From NCBI GenBank assembly GCA_016125035.1, contig WGMN01000001.1, forward strand, positions 384,427-448,426: a DNA stretch of 64,000 bases, given 5' to 3'. Below are positions 43,268 through 52,395 of this stretch, piece after piece. A program made the translations under genes and the position numbers. The stretch is from Pseudomonadota bacterium. GTDB taxonomy: Bacteria > Pseudomonadota > Alphaproteobacteria > UBA2136 > UBA6156. Under the pieces are notes generated by a model that saw only the letters and a program-made list of their open reading frames with translations, was not told where the DNA came from and did no database searches. The stretch's first letter is position 1; every line of letters starts with the position of its first letter.

Positions 43268-44254
43268 CTAAAAGCCGACGTACTGCATGAGCGGGTCATC
43301 CGATTTTTGCAGAAGCTGTTGGGTGAGCACTAGGGTGGGTAGGTACTGCTGGAAGGGGAAGGTCTCGCCTTTGAGGAGGCGCAGGGTTTTGGCGTAAGCC
43401 TCCTTCATCATCAGGCCGGGGAGCTGGGCGATACTGGCGTCCATTTTGCCGTCCTTGATGGCCTGGATGGCCTCGGCGTTGCCGTCTACGCCGATGATGA
43501 CCAGGTTCTTTGCCACGTCGGCACCTTTTTGCCGGGCGCCTTCATAAGCACCCAAGGCCATGGCATCAGCCACGGCGAAGACTACCTTAAGGTCAGGGTG
43601 GTTGGTGAGTGTGTCGGCGGTTATCTCCACCGCCTTCAACCTATCCCAATCGGTGGGCAGCGAAGCCACTACCTCCAGTCCTGGCGGCAGATGCTCCAGG
43701 AAGCCTTTCTTGCGCTCAATGCTCGGCAGGGAGCCTGGCATACCTTCCAGGATAAGCACTTTTCCGGTTTGGCCTTGTAGGTACTCGGCAGCCTTTTGCC
43801 CCAACAGGTAGTTGTTGGCTGCCACCGAGAAAGCCACGTTCAACCCGTATTGTTTGGCGCTCTCCTCGCTGATGTTACCATCAATATCCACCACCGGAAT
43901 GCCCTGGGCGGTGGCCTTTTTCAGGCAGGATTGCAGGTTAGTGAGGTTATCGGCGCCCACAATCATCGCCTGCGGCTTTTGCAGCAGCATGGTCTCGCAC
44001 AGGTTGAGCTGCTCCTGCGCGTCGTTGGCACGGGTCTCGGCGGAAATAATGGCGTCCACCCCTTGGGCCTGAGCCTCACGGTGGGCGGCATCTTCAATCG
44101 CCTTCCAGAACTCATAAGTTGTGCTTTTGAGAAGGACAGCAATACGAGGCTGGTTAAAATCATGGTCTTTTGAAGAAGGTGGAGCCTTGTGGATATAAAG
44201 ATAGACGGCGATACTCAACGCAAGAACAAGAAAGAGTGCAATTGGTTTTGGCAT
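43268..44254 (-). CDS. Sugar ABC transporter substrate-binding protein (RbsB-like)
   Basis: A 328-residue periplasmic-binding protein type I fold. The N-terminus (PIALFLVLALSIAVYLYIH) is an uncleaved anchor or signal peptide. Family landmarks are IAVLLKSTTYEFWKAIEDAA (about 38), MIVGADNLTNLQ and GIPVVDIDGN, VFAVADAMALGAYEGAR, and IIGVDGNAEAIQAIKDG. The ligand is unknown; ribose, another pentose or an inositol is possible from the family. First gene of the operon. Its place just inside the right att repeat makes it possible island cargo. Confidence 0.9.
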   Translation of the reverse strand: MPKPIALFLVLALSIAVYLYIHKAPPSSKDHDFNQPRIAVLLKSTTYEFWKAIEDAAHREAQAQGVDAIISAETRANDAQEQLNLCETMLLQKPQAMIVGADNLTNLQSCLKKATAQGIPVVDIDGNISEESAKQYGLNVAFSVAANNYLLGQKAAEYLQGQTGKVLILEGMPGSLPSIERKKGFLEHLPPGLEVVASLPTDWDRLKAVEITADTLTNHPDLKVVFAVADAMALGAYEGARQKGADVAKNLVIIGVDGNAEAIQAIKDGKMDASIAQLPGLMMKEAYAKTLRLLKGETFPFQQYLPTLVLTQQLLQKSDDPLMQYVGF

Positions 44255-44640
44255 GTAAACTCCACACTTGGTAGGAATTTACATAGTTACAGATATTTAA
44301 TGCGTTCACAATATAGCTTCTTACCCGTTAAAAATGGTGAGAGTTACGGTTGCTGCTATTCCGACAGAAGCTAACTTGCAAACCCTATGCTAAATGGGCT
44401 TGGGGGAATGGAATGGGAAATTTACGGCAACCCATCCCCGCCATCTCTGCCGCCGGAAGAATCGGCTGTTTTATAGCTCACCTTCTTCTGCTTTAGCGAA
44501 CACCTCCCCAGCCAATTTTCATCCCGGTTTAAGATTTTTGGAGCTGGTTTGTGCCAGGCTTTTAGGTTGAGGCCTTGATTTGCCTCATTAAAGTTAACCG
44601 CGGGGATTGCAAAAAGGATGGGGCTTGCTATGGTGCGCTG
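44255..44640. other. 386-base junction region, right end of the island block, no gene seen
   Basis: Holds the promoter region of the divergent transporter operon, the right att copy (44502-44517), and the upstream region of the SxtJ-like gene. No convincing frame or RNA is seen. Confidence 0.6.
44502..44517 (+). other. Right att copy (attR of the island block)
   Basis: ACCTCCCCAGCCAATT, identical over 16 bases to 4181-4196 across the tRNA-Gln 3' end. It marks the probable right boundary of foreign DNA; genes to its right have uniform, GC-rich, chromosomal character. Confidence 0.78.
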
Positions 44641-45078
44641 ATGGCTTCTTCCACTCCTGCTCCTGCAATCCACGGTGAATTGAAAAGAGATGAGCGTGCG
44701 GGCAGTGCCAGCCAGTTTGGCTGGGTATTTGCCGGGTTTTTTGCCTTGGTGGCGTTGCTGCCCGTGTTGCACGGCGGCCAGGTGCGCGCGTGGGCGTTAG
44801 CGTTGGGAGCGGTGTTTGCGCTGGTGACCTTGTGGCGGCCGCACTGGTTGCAGCCGTTGAACGTGGTTTGGCACAAATTTGGCCTGTTGCTGCATTACAT
44901 AGTGGGGCCCCTGGTGATGGGCGTGCTGTTTTTTGGCACCATTACCCCCATGGGCCTGTGGTTGCGTTGGCGCGGCAAGAAGCTGTTGGCCCTGCGTTTT
45001 GACCCCGCGGCCAAGAGCTATTGGGTGAAGCGGGTGCCGCCGGGGCCTGCGCCAGAGAGTTTTAGTGACCAGTTTTAA
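44641..45078 (+). CDS. SxtJ-family membrane protein
   Basis: 145 residues from ATG 44641; the frame is open from 44575. Three hydrophobic helices (WVFAGFFALVALLPVL, AWALALGAVFALVTLW, LLHYIVGPLVMGVLFFGTI) are followed by a basic tail containing RFDPAAKSYW, which is characteristic of the SxtJ family. These small membrane proteins lie beside carbamoyltransferases in polysaccharide and toxin clusters; the role is unknown. It starts the SxtJ-DUF5989-carbamoyltransferase-SGNH operon, with the next gene 19 bases downstream. Confidence 0.8.
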   Translation: MASSTPAPAIHGELKRDERAGSASQFGWVFAGFFALVALLPVLHGGQVRAWALALGAVFALVTLWRPHWLQPLNVVWHKFGLLLHYIVGPLVMGVLFFGTITPMGLWLRWRGKKLLALRFDPAAKSYWVKRVPPGPAPESFSDQF

Positions 45079-45097
45079 CCGTAAAGGAGCCCCCCCC

Positions 45098-45247
45098 GTG
45101 TATATCTTTGTTGAGTTGTGGAAATTTATGAAAGTGCGCAAAAAGTTTTGGCTGCTGCCTATTTTGCTGGTGATGGCCCTGCTGGGTGGGTTGGTGGTGT
45201 TTGCCAAGGGCAGTGCCTTGGCGCCGTTTATTTACACGATCTTTTAG
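45098..45247 (+). CDS. DUF5989 small membrane protein (GTG start)
   Basis: I place the start at GTG 45098, 9 bases after a clear AAAGGAG; the frame is open from 45065. The 49-residue product reads MYIFVELWKFMKVRKKFWLLP, then a membrane helix and ends GSALAPFIYTIF, the DUF5989 pattern. The family has one helix and always travels with SxtJ-like proteins and carbamoyltransferases. Seven bases separate it from the carbamoyltransferase. Confidence 0.85.
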   Translation: MYIFVELWKFMKVRKKFWLLPILLVMALLGGLVVFAKGSALAPFIYTIF

Positions 45248-45254
45248 TTGAACG

Positions 45255-47087
45255 ATGAAGATCCTTGGTATTTCCGCCTTTTACCACGACAGCGCGGCGG
45301 CGCTGGTGGTGGGTGGTGCCATTGTGGCGGCGGCGCAGGAAGAGCGTTTTACGCGCAAGAAGCATGACCCGGCCTTCCCCACCCGAGCGGTAGAGTATTG
45401 CCTGCGCGAGGCGGGGATAAGCCTGGCCGAGGTGGATGAGGTGGTGTTTTATGACAAGCCCTTCCTTAAATTTGAGCGTTTGCTGGAGACTTATCTGGCG
45501 TTTGCGCCGCGCGGCTTTGCCAGCTTTAGGATGGCGATGCCGGTGTGGTTGCGTGAAAAGCTGTTTTTGAAAGGATTGCTGCGGAAAGAATTGCGTGCGC
45601 TGGATAAGAGCTTCCCTTACGAAAAGCTACGTTTTGCAGAGCACCACTTAAGCCATGCCGCCAGTGCTTTTTATCCCAGCCCCTTTAAAGATGCGGTGGT
45701 GCTGACCATGGATGGTGTGGGAGAGTGGGCTACCACCAGTGTGGCGATTGGAAAAGACAACGGTTTGCAGATGGTGAAGGAGATTAACTTTCCGCACTCG
45801 TTGGGGTTGTTGTACTCTGCCTTTACCTATTACACCGGCTTTAAGGTGAACAGCGGCGAGTACAAGATTATGGGGTTGGCGCCTTATGGGCGGCCGATTT
45901 ATGCCGATCTGATACGTAAGCATTTGGTGGATATTAAGGAGGATGGATCCTTCCGCCTTAACATGGACTACTTTGATTATTGCACCGGCCTAACCATGAC
46001 CAACGCCAAATTTGACGCGTTGTTTGGTGGGCCACCGCGCAAACCGGAAGACAAATTGACCCAGCGCGAGATGGACCTGACGGCCAGCGTGCAAGACGTG
46101 CTGGAAGAGATTGTGCTGAAGCTGACCCGGGCGTTGGCCAAGGAATATAAGGTAAGCAATTTATGTCTGGCGGGAGGGGTGGCGCTGAACTGCGTGGCCA
46201 ATGGCAAAGTGCTGCGCGATGGTGCTTTTAAGAACTTGTGGATTCAGCCCGCGGCGGGCGATGCTGGCGGCGCGTTAGGTGCTGCGCTGGCGAGTTATCA
46301 CATTCATCACGGTAAGCCGCGCAGTGTGGCCAAGGGCGCTGATGCTATGCGTGGCAGCTACTTGGGCCCGCAGTTTGACGACGCCGATGCAGCAGCGCGG
46401 TTGAAGGCGGCTGGAGCAAAATTTAAGAAGCTTGAGCCGAAGAAAATGATTGAGCAGGTGGCCGCTGACCTGGCTGCGGGTAAAGCCGTAGGTTGGCACC
46501 AGGGGCGGATGGAGTTTGGCCCGCGGGCGCTGGGCGGGCGCAGCATTTTGGGGGACGCACGCAGCACCAGCATGCAAAAACAGCTGAACCTGAAAGTTAA
46601 ATACCGCGAGAGCTTCCGCCCTTTTGCCCCGGCTGTGCTGTGGGAGGATGTGAGCAAGTGGTTTGAGCTGGATGGGGATTCTCCGTACATGTTGCTGGTG
46701 GCTGATGTGCAGAAAAAATTGCGCCGCGTGATGAGCAAAAAAGAACAAGATTTGTTTGGTATTGAAAAACTGAATGTACCGCGCAGCAGTATCCCGGCCG
46801 TGACGCACGTGGATTATTCTGCCCGTGTGCAGACGGTTCATGAGAAAACCAACCCGGCCTTCCATGCCTTGCTGAGTGCCTTTAAGAAAAAAACCGGTTG
46901 CGGCGTGCTGGTGAACACCAGCTTTAACGTGCGCGGCGAGCCGATCGTGTGCACGCCGGAGGATGCCTTCCGCTGCTTTATGGGCAGCGAGATTGAGGTG
47001 TTGGTGGTGGGTAATCTGTACCTGCAAAAAGAGCAGCAAAGCCCGGAGCTGAAGTTGGATTACAAAGAAGCGTTTGAGTTGGATTAG
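45255..47087 (+). CDS. Carbamoyltransferase (NodU/CmcH/TobZ family)
   Basis: 610 residues. The N-terminal ASKHA-like domain starts MKILGISAFYHDSAAALV and has AEHHLSHAASAFYPS (about 125) and LTMDGVGEW (about 150), which together hold the metal and carbamoyl-adenylate site. Further landmarks are LCLAGGVALNCVANGK (about 308) and GRMEFGPRALGGRSI (about 420). The C-terminal domain has GVLVNTSFNVRGEPIVCTPEDA. Such enzymes use carbamoyl phosphate and ATP to carbamoylate hydroxyls of sugars or secondary metabolites. The neighbourhood (SxtJ, DUF5989, SGNH) suggests decoration of a surface glycan. Full family length. Confidence 0.95.
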   Translation: MKILGISAFYHDSAAALVVGGAIVAAAQEERFTRKKHDPAFPTRAVEYCLREAGISLAEVDEVVFYDKPFLKFERLLETYLAFAPRGFASFRMAMPVWLREKLFLKGLLRKELRALDKSFPYEKLRFAEHHLSHAASAFYPSPFKDAVVLTMDGVGEWATTSVAIGKDNGLQMVKEINFPHSLGLLYSAFTYYTGFKVNSGEYKIMGLAPYGRPIYADLIRKHLVDIKEDGSFRLNMDYFDYCTGLTMTNAKFDALFGGPPRKPEDKLTQREMDLTASVQDVLEEIVLKLTRALAKEYKVSNLCLAGGVALNCVANGKVLRDGAFKNLWIQPAAGDAGGALGAALASYHIHHGKPRSVAKGADAMRGSYLGPQFDDADAAARLKAAGAKFKKLEPKKMIEQVAADLAAGKAVGWHQGRMEFGPRALGGRSILGDARSTSMQKQLNLKVKYRESFRPFAPAVLWEDVSKWFELDGDSPYMLLVADVQKKLRRVMSKKEQDLFGIEKLNVPRSSIPAVTHVDYSARVQTVHEKTNPAFHALLSAFKKKTGCGVLVNTSFNVRGEPIVCTPEDAFRCFMGSEIEVLVVGNLYLQKEQQSPELKLDYKEAFELD

Positions 47088-47089
47088 CG

Positions 47090-48193
47090 ATGGCGCGTAA
47101 ACCCCCCCCGTTTTTTATGCGATTTTTGAGTGGTTACCGTGATGCGGCGGTGATTGTGTTGAACTGCCTGATTTTACTGGCACTGGTGGAAGTGGCGGTG
47201 CGGACCCTTGACCATAAAGGGTTTGATTCGCAGAAATTTTTGGTGACCATTGGGTTTGACTACGCGCCATACCGCATGAGCAAACAGGTGCGTGCGGATT
47301 TTCCATTGAACAGCGACGGCTTTAGAGCGCCCGAGCTTAGCGAGCTGGCAAAGGAGAAGGATGCTTTTACGGTGCTGTTTATTGGCGCCTCTACCTGTGT
47401 GGGTTTTGGCAAGAACACCGGAGAGCCAGTGAGCGCTTTATTGGAGCAAGAGCTCCATCAGCGTGGCATGGCTAAAGCACGGGTGATCAACTTGTGCCAA
47501 GGCGGTGCGGTGAGCATGCAAGAGTTGTTGATTCTGCTGCAATATGGGTTGCCGCTGCACCCTGATGCGGTGGTGCAATTTACAGGTGCCAACGATATTT
47601 TCCACCCTGCCCCGCTGGGCGAGGATGCGGCCATTGGCCTGCCCTATGAAGATGCGATGATGCGCGCGCTGTGGCATCGGCCGGCGCCATGGGTGGTAAA
47701 CCTGCGCTTGGTGGACCACCTGCGCCTGTGGCTGGATAGCCCGCCTGCGCCTGAGCGGCCGGCGGTGATTTCCAGCGCGGCCATTGCCGAAAACTTTATG
47801 CAGAATGTAGTGAACATCCACCACCTGTTGGCACCCGATACCTTGCATGTGGTGTTGTTGCAGCCGAGCTCGGTGTTCAGGCGGCCGCAGCCTTCTGCTG
47901 AGGAGGTGGTGCGCATTAAGGAATTGCACAGCGGGGAGGATGTGGCCCCCCTGGTGGCTGAACGTTACGGCGCTGTGGCGGGCGCGTTGGACACCTTGGC
48001 GCACCAGCTGCCGAACTTTATGTGGGTGGACGGCACGGGTATTGCTGAGAAGGCTGCGCAGACGGTGTATTTGGACTCGGTGCACTTTGACGGGCCGTGG
48101 GGTAACCAGCAATTGGCGGCTCTGTTGGCGAAGAGCCCAGCCATGAAGGCGTTGCGGCAAGGCTACAAAGAGTGGGAAAGTACTAAAAAGTGA
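47090..48193 (+). CDS. Membrane-anchored SGNH/GDSL hydrolase-like protein
   Basis: 367 residues with one N-terminal signal anchor (DAAVIVLNCLILLALVEVAV). The SGNH blocks are LFIGASTCVGFG (Ser about 96, G-A-S in place of G-D-S), a Gly in NLCQGGAV, FTGANDIF (Asn about 164) and DSVHFDG near 325 holding the Asp and His. It would act outside the inner membrane as an esterase or O-acyl-modifying enzyme on glycans. It begins 2 bases after the carbamoyltransferase stop, so both probably modify the same polymer. Confidence 0.88.
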   Translation: MARKPPPFFMRFLSGYRDAAVIVLNCLILLALVEVAVRTLDHKGFDSQKFLVTIGFDYAPYRMSKQVRADFPLNSDGFRAPELSELAKEKDAFTVLFIGASTCVGFGKNTGEPVSALLEQELHQRGMAKARVINLCQGGAVSMQELLILLQYGLPLHPDAVVQFTGANDIFHPAPLGEDAAIGLPYEDAMMRALWHRPAPWVVNLRLVDHLRLWLDSPPAPERPAVISSAAIAENFMQNVVNIHHLLAPDTLHVVLLQPSSVFRRPQPSAEEVVRIKELHSGEDVAPLVAERYGAVAGALDTLAHQLPNFMWVDGTGIAEKAAQTVYLDSVHFDGPWGNQQLAALLAKSPAMKALRQGYKEWESTKK

Positions 48194-48239
48194 AGGGCTT
48201 TTTACCTGAGGGCGGAAAGAAGGAGGCAGCCTAAAGGCC

Positions 48240-49224
48240 ATGGGTGTGCAGGTGAAACCGAGTGTGCGGGAATTGGTTGAGTTGCGGCGGCGCGACAAAA
48301 GCGAGCCGGGGGTGCGCAAGGACCCGTGGAAGCTGGCGGTGGTGGCCGAGGATGGCGCCATGTTGTGGGTGGTGGCCGCGGGTATTTTGAGCCGCCTGGA
48401 AGAGCATGGGGTTTTTCCGGACATGGTGGTGGGGACCAGTGGGGGAGGCGAGGCCGTTGTTTACTACGCGGCACAACAGACCAGGAGTTGCAGTGCGAAG
48501 GTGTTGACCCACTTAAGCCACCGGGGGTTTGACGGAGACGGGCGTTCGCGCAGGTTTATCGACACGAAGCGGTTGATGACGCGTGAGCCGGTAATGGATT
48601 TGGAGGGGATGGTGGATGTGGTGTTCTCTCAGCGGGCTCCGGTGGATTTTGACGGCCTGCGCAGGGGGCATCCCCACTTACCTGACCGCGACGCGGCGGC
48701 AAGGTGAGTTGGTGTTGCAGCCCATGCACCAGTTGCCGGTGGAAGGGCAGCGCATGGCGATGAAGAACACCGCGCGCATACCGATTTTTGGACATCACCC
48801 AAAGGACCAAGATGTTTTGTGGGACGGGGGGATGCTGGCGGGGATTCCCGCACAGGAAGCCATGGAGTTGGGGGCCACCCATGTGCTGGTGGTGCGTTGC
48901 CAGCCCGCAGGTTTTAAAAAGGAATGGCCGAGCTTTTTGGACCATGGGGTATTGCAACCGATGTTATGGAAGCATAAGGACCTACAAGGGCTTTTGCGCA
49001 GGCGCCTGGGCTTGCGCGCGAAGGCCATAAAGTGGTTGGCGGAGGCCGGGCCAGAGGTAATGGTGTTGGCGGTGCCGAAAATTGATATAGGGCGCACAGA
49101 GGTGAATGAAGGGAAGCTTTTTAGGCAATTGGTGAGTGCTTATAGCGCTGCCGGGCCGGTGCTGGGGTTTGGGGAGGCCGCCTTACCGCCTGAGTGGAAA
49201 GCTTTGGCAGAAGAGTATCTATAA
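48240..49224 (+). pseudogene. Patatin-like phospholipase, frameshifted and degenerate
   Basis: Frame 1 runs 48240-48707 and carries VVGTSGGGEAV (the G-x-S-x-G, about 63) but has EDGAMLW in place of the usual GGGxRG oxyanion loop. The matching continuation is in the +1 frame to 49224: GIPTYLTATRRQGELVL, FGHHPKDQDVLWDGG (catalytic Asp-Gly) and LGATHVLVVRC. The switch falls at the run of five G at 48664-48668; four G would restore one protein of about 327 residues. Frame break plus loss of the oxyanion loop suggests decay, with the intact paralogue at 49262 on the opposite strand. Confidence 0.82.
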
Positions 49225-49261
49225 CCTTTAAGGATTGTAGATAGCCGAATGAACTTTTTGC

Positions 49262-50212
49262 TTAAGGGATAAATTCGATGATGCCTTGTGCGTTGGTTTG
49301 GGTTGGGGGAAGAGGTTGGCCGAGGTAGGAGGCCATCGCTTCGGCGCCCGCGTGGAGACCGCGGAGGAGTTTGGGTATGTTTTTTTCGGAGGATGAGACG
49401 GTGGCATTGATGGGTTTGAGGACATCAACCTCGGCTTCGGGAAAATGGGTGTAGCTGCTGGGATTGCTTCGTAGCTTTTCTTGCAATTCGATGTGGGCGC
49501 GGGTGAGGTGAGGGCTGGTACGAAGGCCGCGAAGAATGAGAAAATCAACCAGACGCGAGCCAGGTAAGGCTTCGCTGTAGCTTAGGGCAAGGACGTGTGT
49601 GGCCCCTTCACGCAGGGCGGTGGCGATGGGGAGAGGTTCGGTAACGCAGCCGTCGACGTAGCGTTTGCCGTCGAAGACGTGATGGCTGCCTGCGACATAG
49701 GGAACCAGAGCTGTGGCGTAGAGGGCGGAGAGAAGTTCTTCTGGTGAGCGAAAACCTTCCAGGGCGATGGCCTGACCGGTGTCGTGACAGCTGGCGACGG
49801 GTTTGAGGGGGATGTCGGACCCGATGAGTGAGGCGAGGTTGAGGGGTTTGCGGTTGACCACGCAGCCGATGACATAATCTAGATTCATCACAGGGCGTGT
49901 GCTGAGCAGGCGGTAAGGGCTGATGAAGGCGTGGCGGCAGAGCTCTTGATAGAACAAGCTGGTGCCTAAAGCTGACTGGTGGGCGAGGAAATAAGCTCCA
50001 ACGTAGGCGCCGACGGAAGTACCGTAGACCACGTCGAAGACGTGGCGTAGGCCGAAGTGCTGGAGGGCCATGACCATGCCGCCGCCGATGACGCCGCGCA
50101 TGCCGCCGCCTTCGATGACCAGGGCGAGCTTGTAAGGGTCGGTGCGTTTACCCGGCTGGCTATTTTGCTGCTGGCGCTGCTCGATGAGGGCGCGGGTGGT
50201 GGGGATGCTCAT
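49262..50212 (-). CDS. Patatin-like phospholipase
   Basis: 316 residues from ATG 50212, overlapping the upstream TGA as ATGA; the frame is open from 50236. All patatin features are intact: oxyanion loop EGGGMRGVIGG (about 34), nucleophile GTSVGAYVGA (Ser about 62) and the Asp-Gly of YVDGCVTEPLP (about 187). It hydrolyses acyl esters of phospholipids, releasing fatty acid and lysophospholipid. The gene upstream makes the reverse step (reacylation), so the two could form a remodelling cycle. Last gene of the fibre operon. Confidence 0.92.
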   Translation of the reverse strand: MSIPTTRALIEQRQQQNSQPGKRTDPYKLALVIEGGGMRGVIGGGMVMALQHFGLRHVFDVVYGTSVGAYVGAYFLAHQSALGTSLFYQELCRHAFISPYRLLSTRPVMNLDYVIGCVVNRKPLNLASLIGSDIPLKPVASCHDTGQAIALEGFRSPEELLSALYATALVPYVAGSHHVFDGKRYVDGCVTEPLPIATALREGATHVLALSYSEALPGSRLVDFLILRGLRTSPHLTRAHIELQEKLRSNPSSYTHFPEAEVDVLKPINATVSSSEKNIPKLLRGLHAGAEAMASYLGQPLPPTQTNAQGIIEFIP

Positions 50213-52395
50213 GCCTGGGCGTGGTCGGCGAGCCATTTTTGAAGAGCGGGATAATCGGGCTTGCCGGTGGCGAGTTGCATGAGCTTGGGCAGGTGGTGGA
50301 CTTCGCGCGGGATGAGCAGGTCGGCGATGCCATCGGCCGCTGCGGCGTGCGTGAGATGCGCGCGGGTGAGGGTGGTATCGGTGGTCAGCAGCACCAGTTT
50401 TTCGCCCTTGCGCGCATCCGGCACCGAGAGCACCGCGTGCTGGGATTCCGGCCAGTGGCGGGAGACGAAGGCCTCGGCGGCGGTGAGCGAGATCATTTCG
50501 CCGCCGATCTTGGCGAAGCGTTTGGCGCGGCCCAGGATGGTGATGAAATTATCGTCGCTGAGCGTGACGATATCACCGGTATCGTACCAGCCATTGCCGA
50601 GTTCGCTGGCTGGAGGGATGATGATGCCGGGGCCTTTTTCATGCAGGTAGCCCAGCATGACGTTGGGGCCCTGGATGTGCAGGCGGCCGCCTTGTGCGAT
50701 GCCTTCCACCGGAGTGAGCCGGGCTTGCATGCCCGGCATGAGCTGGCCCACCGTGCCGATGCGGTTGCGCATGATGGTGTTGGTGGAGATGACCGGCGAG
50801 GCCTCGGTGGCACCGTAGCCTTCTAAAATACGTACGCCGAATTTTTCCATCCACAGCGTGCGGGTTTCGTCGCGGAGTTTCTCGGCTCCGGCGTAGACCG
50901 CGCGCACGCTCTCGAAATCGAACGGGTGGGCGTAGCGGCCGTAGTGGGCGAGGAAGGTGTCGGTGGCAAAGGTGATGGTGGCGCGTACGTCGTAGACCAT
51001 TTCCGGCACCATGCGCACATGCAGTGGCGAGGGATAGAGGAAGATGGGGGTGCCTTCCAACAACGGTGCCAGCAGGCCGCCGGTGAGGCCGAAGCTATGG
51101 AACAGCGGCAGGGCGTTGAGAACCTGGTCGGCCGGGTTGAAGTCCATTCGGGCGGCCATTTGGGCGCGGTTGGCCAGTAGGTTGCCGTGCGAGAGTGCGA
51201 CGCCCTTGGGTGAGCCTTCCGACCCCGAGGTGAACAGAATGACCGCCGGACTTTGCGGTGTCTGGCTGTTTTTGAAGGTGCGTGAAGAGAGGCGTGAGGC
51301 GTGCCATTTACCGCCGAGTTTTTCGGCCAGGGTGAGGGAGGCGCGGATATCCTCCAGGTAGTGGATGGTGGTGTGGGGAGAGAGGGCTTCGATAAGCGGT
51401 TCCAGCTTGGCTTTTTCCACAAAGGTGCGTGAGGTGAGGATGGTTTTGACCTTGGCCGCGCGGCAGCCGGCGAGCACGCCCGCGGCGCCGGCGGTGTAGT
51501 TGAGCATGGCGGGGACGCGCCCGGCATAGTGGGCGGCGAGGAAGGCCACGGCGGTGGCGGCGGCGGTGGGGAGCAGGAAGCCCAGAGCCTCGCCCGGTTG
51601 GCTGAAGGATTTGAGGCGCGTGCCCAGCACCACCGCGCCGAGTTTGAGACTGCCGTAGGTGTGGTCGGTGAATTGAAGATCACGGATGGCGACGCGGTTG
51701 TTGCGGAACTTTTCGGCCGTGCGCAGGAAGGCCGTGAACAGCAGTTCATCTTTTGGCAGGGCGTTGAACATGCTTTCACACATGATGTCGTAGACCCTCT
51801 CCGCGATGAACTTGCGGCGGGCGCGGCCGCGGAGTTCGGGCGGGACGTTGAGGGAGACTGGCGGCTGGAAGGTGGCCTCGATGGGTGTGCGCAAGAAGGT
51901 GGGGTAGGGTTTGAAACGCAGGTGAAGCTTGGAGAGGTGCGCGCCGCTGATGTGGACTGGTAAGAGCTGGGCACTAATTTTATCAGCCACCATGCCGGCG
52001 CCATCGTAGACCTTCATCAACTTGCCGCCTGGGCTGAGGCGGCCTTCCGGGAAGATGCAGGAGGTTTGGGTGGGGTGCTCTTGCAAGTGACGGATGAGGG
52101 CGCGGATGGCGAGGGGGTTGGTTTGGTCTATCGGGAAGGTTTTGTTGCCGGCCAGCATTTTGGAGAGTTTAACCAGCAGGCCACGGTTGATGACCGAGTT
52201 GACGGCGAAGGTGGGCCTTTCCGGCAGGAAGGCGTTGACGATGGGGGCATCGAGCAGCGACTGGTGGTTGGAGATGATGACCAGCGGCGATTTGTGGCCG
52301 CGCGGGTAGTTTTGCAGGCCGCTGACGCGGATGCGGAAAAAGTGGTGCAGGGTGAAGCGCAGGAAACCGAGGAAGAGGCGGTGGCGGAGCTTCAT
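50209..52395 (-). CDS. aas: Bifunctional acyltransferase / acyl-ACP synthetase (Aas-like)
   Basis: 728 residues. The N-terminal PlsC-type acyltransferase has NHQSLLD (about 43) and FPEGRLSPGG (about 115). The C-terminal AMP-forming domain has FTSGSEGSPKGVALSHGN (about 390), GYGATEASPV (about 525) and YDTGD (about 602). Aas reacylates 2-acyl-lysophospholipids with acyl-ACP at the inner membrane. The start directly follows the stop of the LamG-protein gene and the stop overlaps the patatin start, so it is inside the fibre operon. The missing strongly hydrophobic MFS part (LplT) is not fused here. Confidence 0.9.
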   Translation of the reverse strand: MKLRHRLFLGFLRFTLHHFFRIRVSGLQNYPRGHKSPLVIISNHQSLLDAPIVNAFLPERPTFAVNSVINRGLLVKLSKMLAGNKTFPIDQTNPLAIRALIRHLQEHPTQTSCIFPEGRLSPGGKLMKVYDGAGMVADKISAQLLPVHISGAHLSKLHLRFKPYPTFLRTPIEATFQPPVSLNVPPELRGRARRKFIAERVYDIMCESMFNALPKDELLFTAFLRTAEKFRNNRVAIRDLQFTDHTYGSLKLGAVVLGTRLKSFSQPGEALGFLLPTAAATAVAFLAAHYAGRVPAMLNYTAGAAGVLAGCRAAKVKTILTSRTFVEKAKLEPLIEALSPHTTIHYLEDIRASLTLAEKLGGKWHASRLSSRTFKNSQTPQSPAVILFTSGSEGSPKGVALSHGNLLANRAQMAARMDFNPADQVLNALPLFHSFGLTGGLLAPLLEGTPIFLYPSPLHVRMVPEMVYDVRATITFATDTFLAHYGRYAHPFDFESVRAVYAGAEKLRDETRTLWMEKFGVRILEGYGATEASPVISTNTIMRNRIGTVGQLMPGMQARLTPVEGIAQGGRLHIQGPNVMLGYLHEKGPGIIIPPASELGNGWYDTGDIVTLSDDNFITILGRAKRFAKIGGEMISLTAAEAFVSRHWPESQHAVLSVPDARKGEKLVLLTTDTTLTRAHLTHAAAADGIADLLIPREVHHLPKLMQLATGKPDYPALQKWLADHAQA

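Larger units (their letters stand above)
24715..44517. mobile_element. Element 2: second island in the same tRNA site (ABC-3C, type I R-M, transporter)
   Basis: Lies between the middle and right att copies. It carries a phage-type ParB-methyltransferase and DUF5681 pair, lipoproteins with a structured leader, a tyrosine recombinase, the ABC-3C operon, a second type I restriction operon and a sugar ABC transporter. The recombinase at 27888 is the only integrase inside it and is 3 kb from the left edge, so element 2 may rely on the P4-type integrase of element 1. The transporter may be chromosomal cargo; the right edge rests on the 16-bp repeat alone. Confidence 0.65.
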
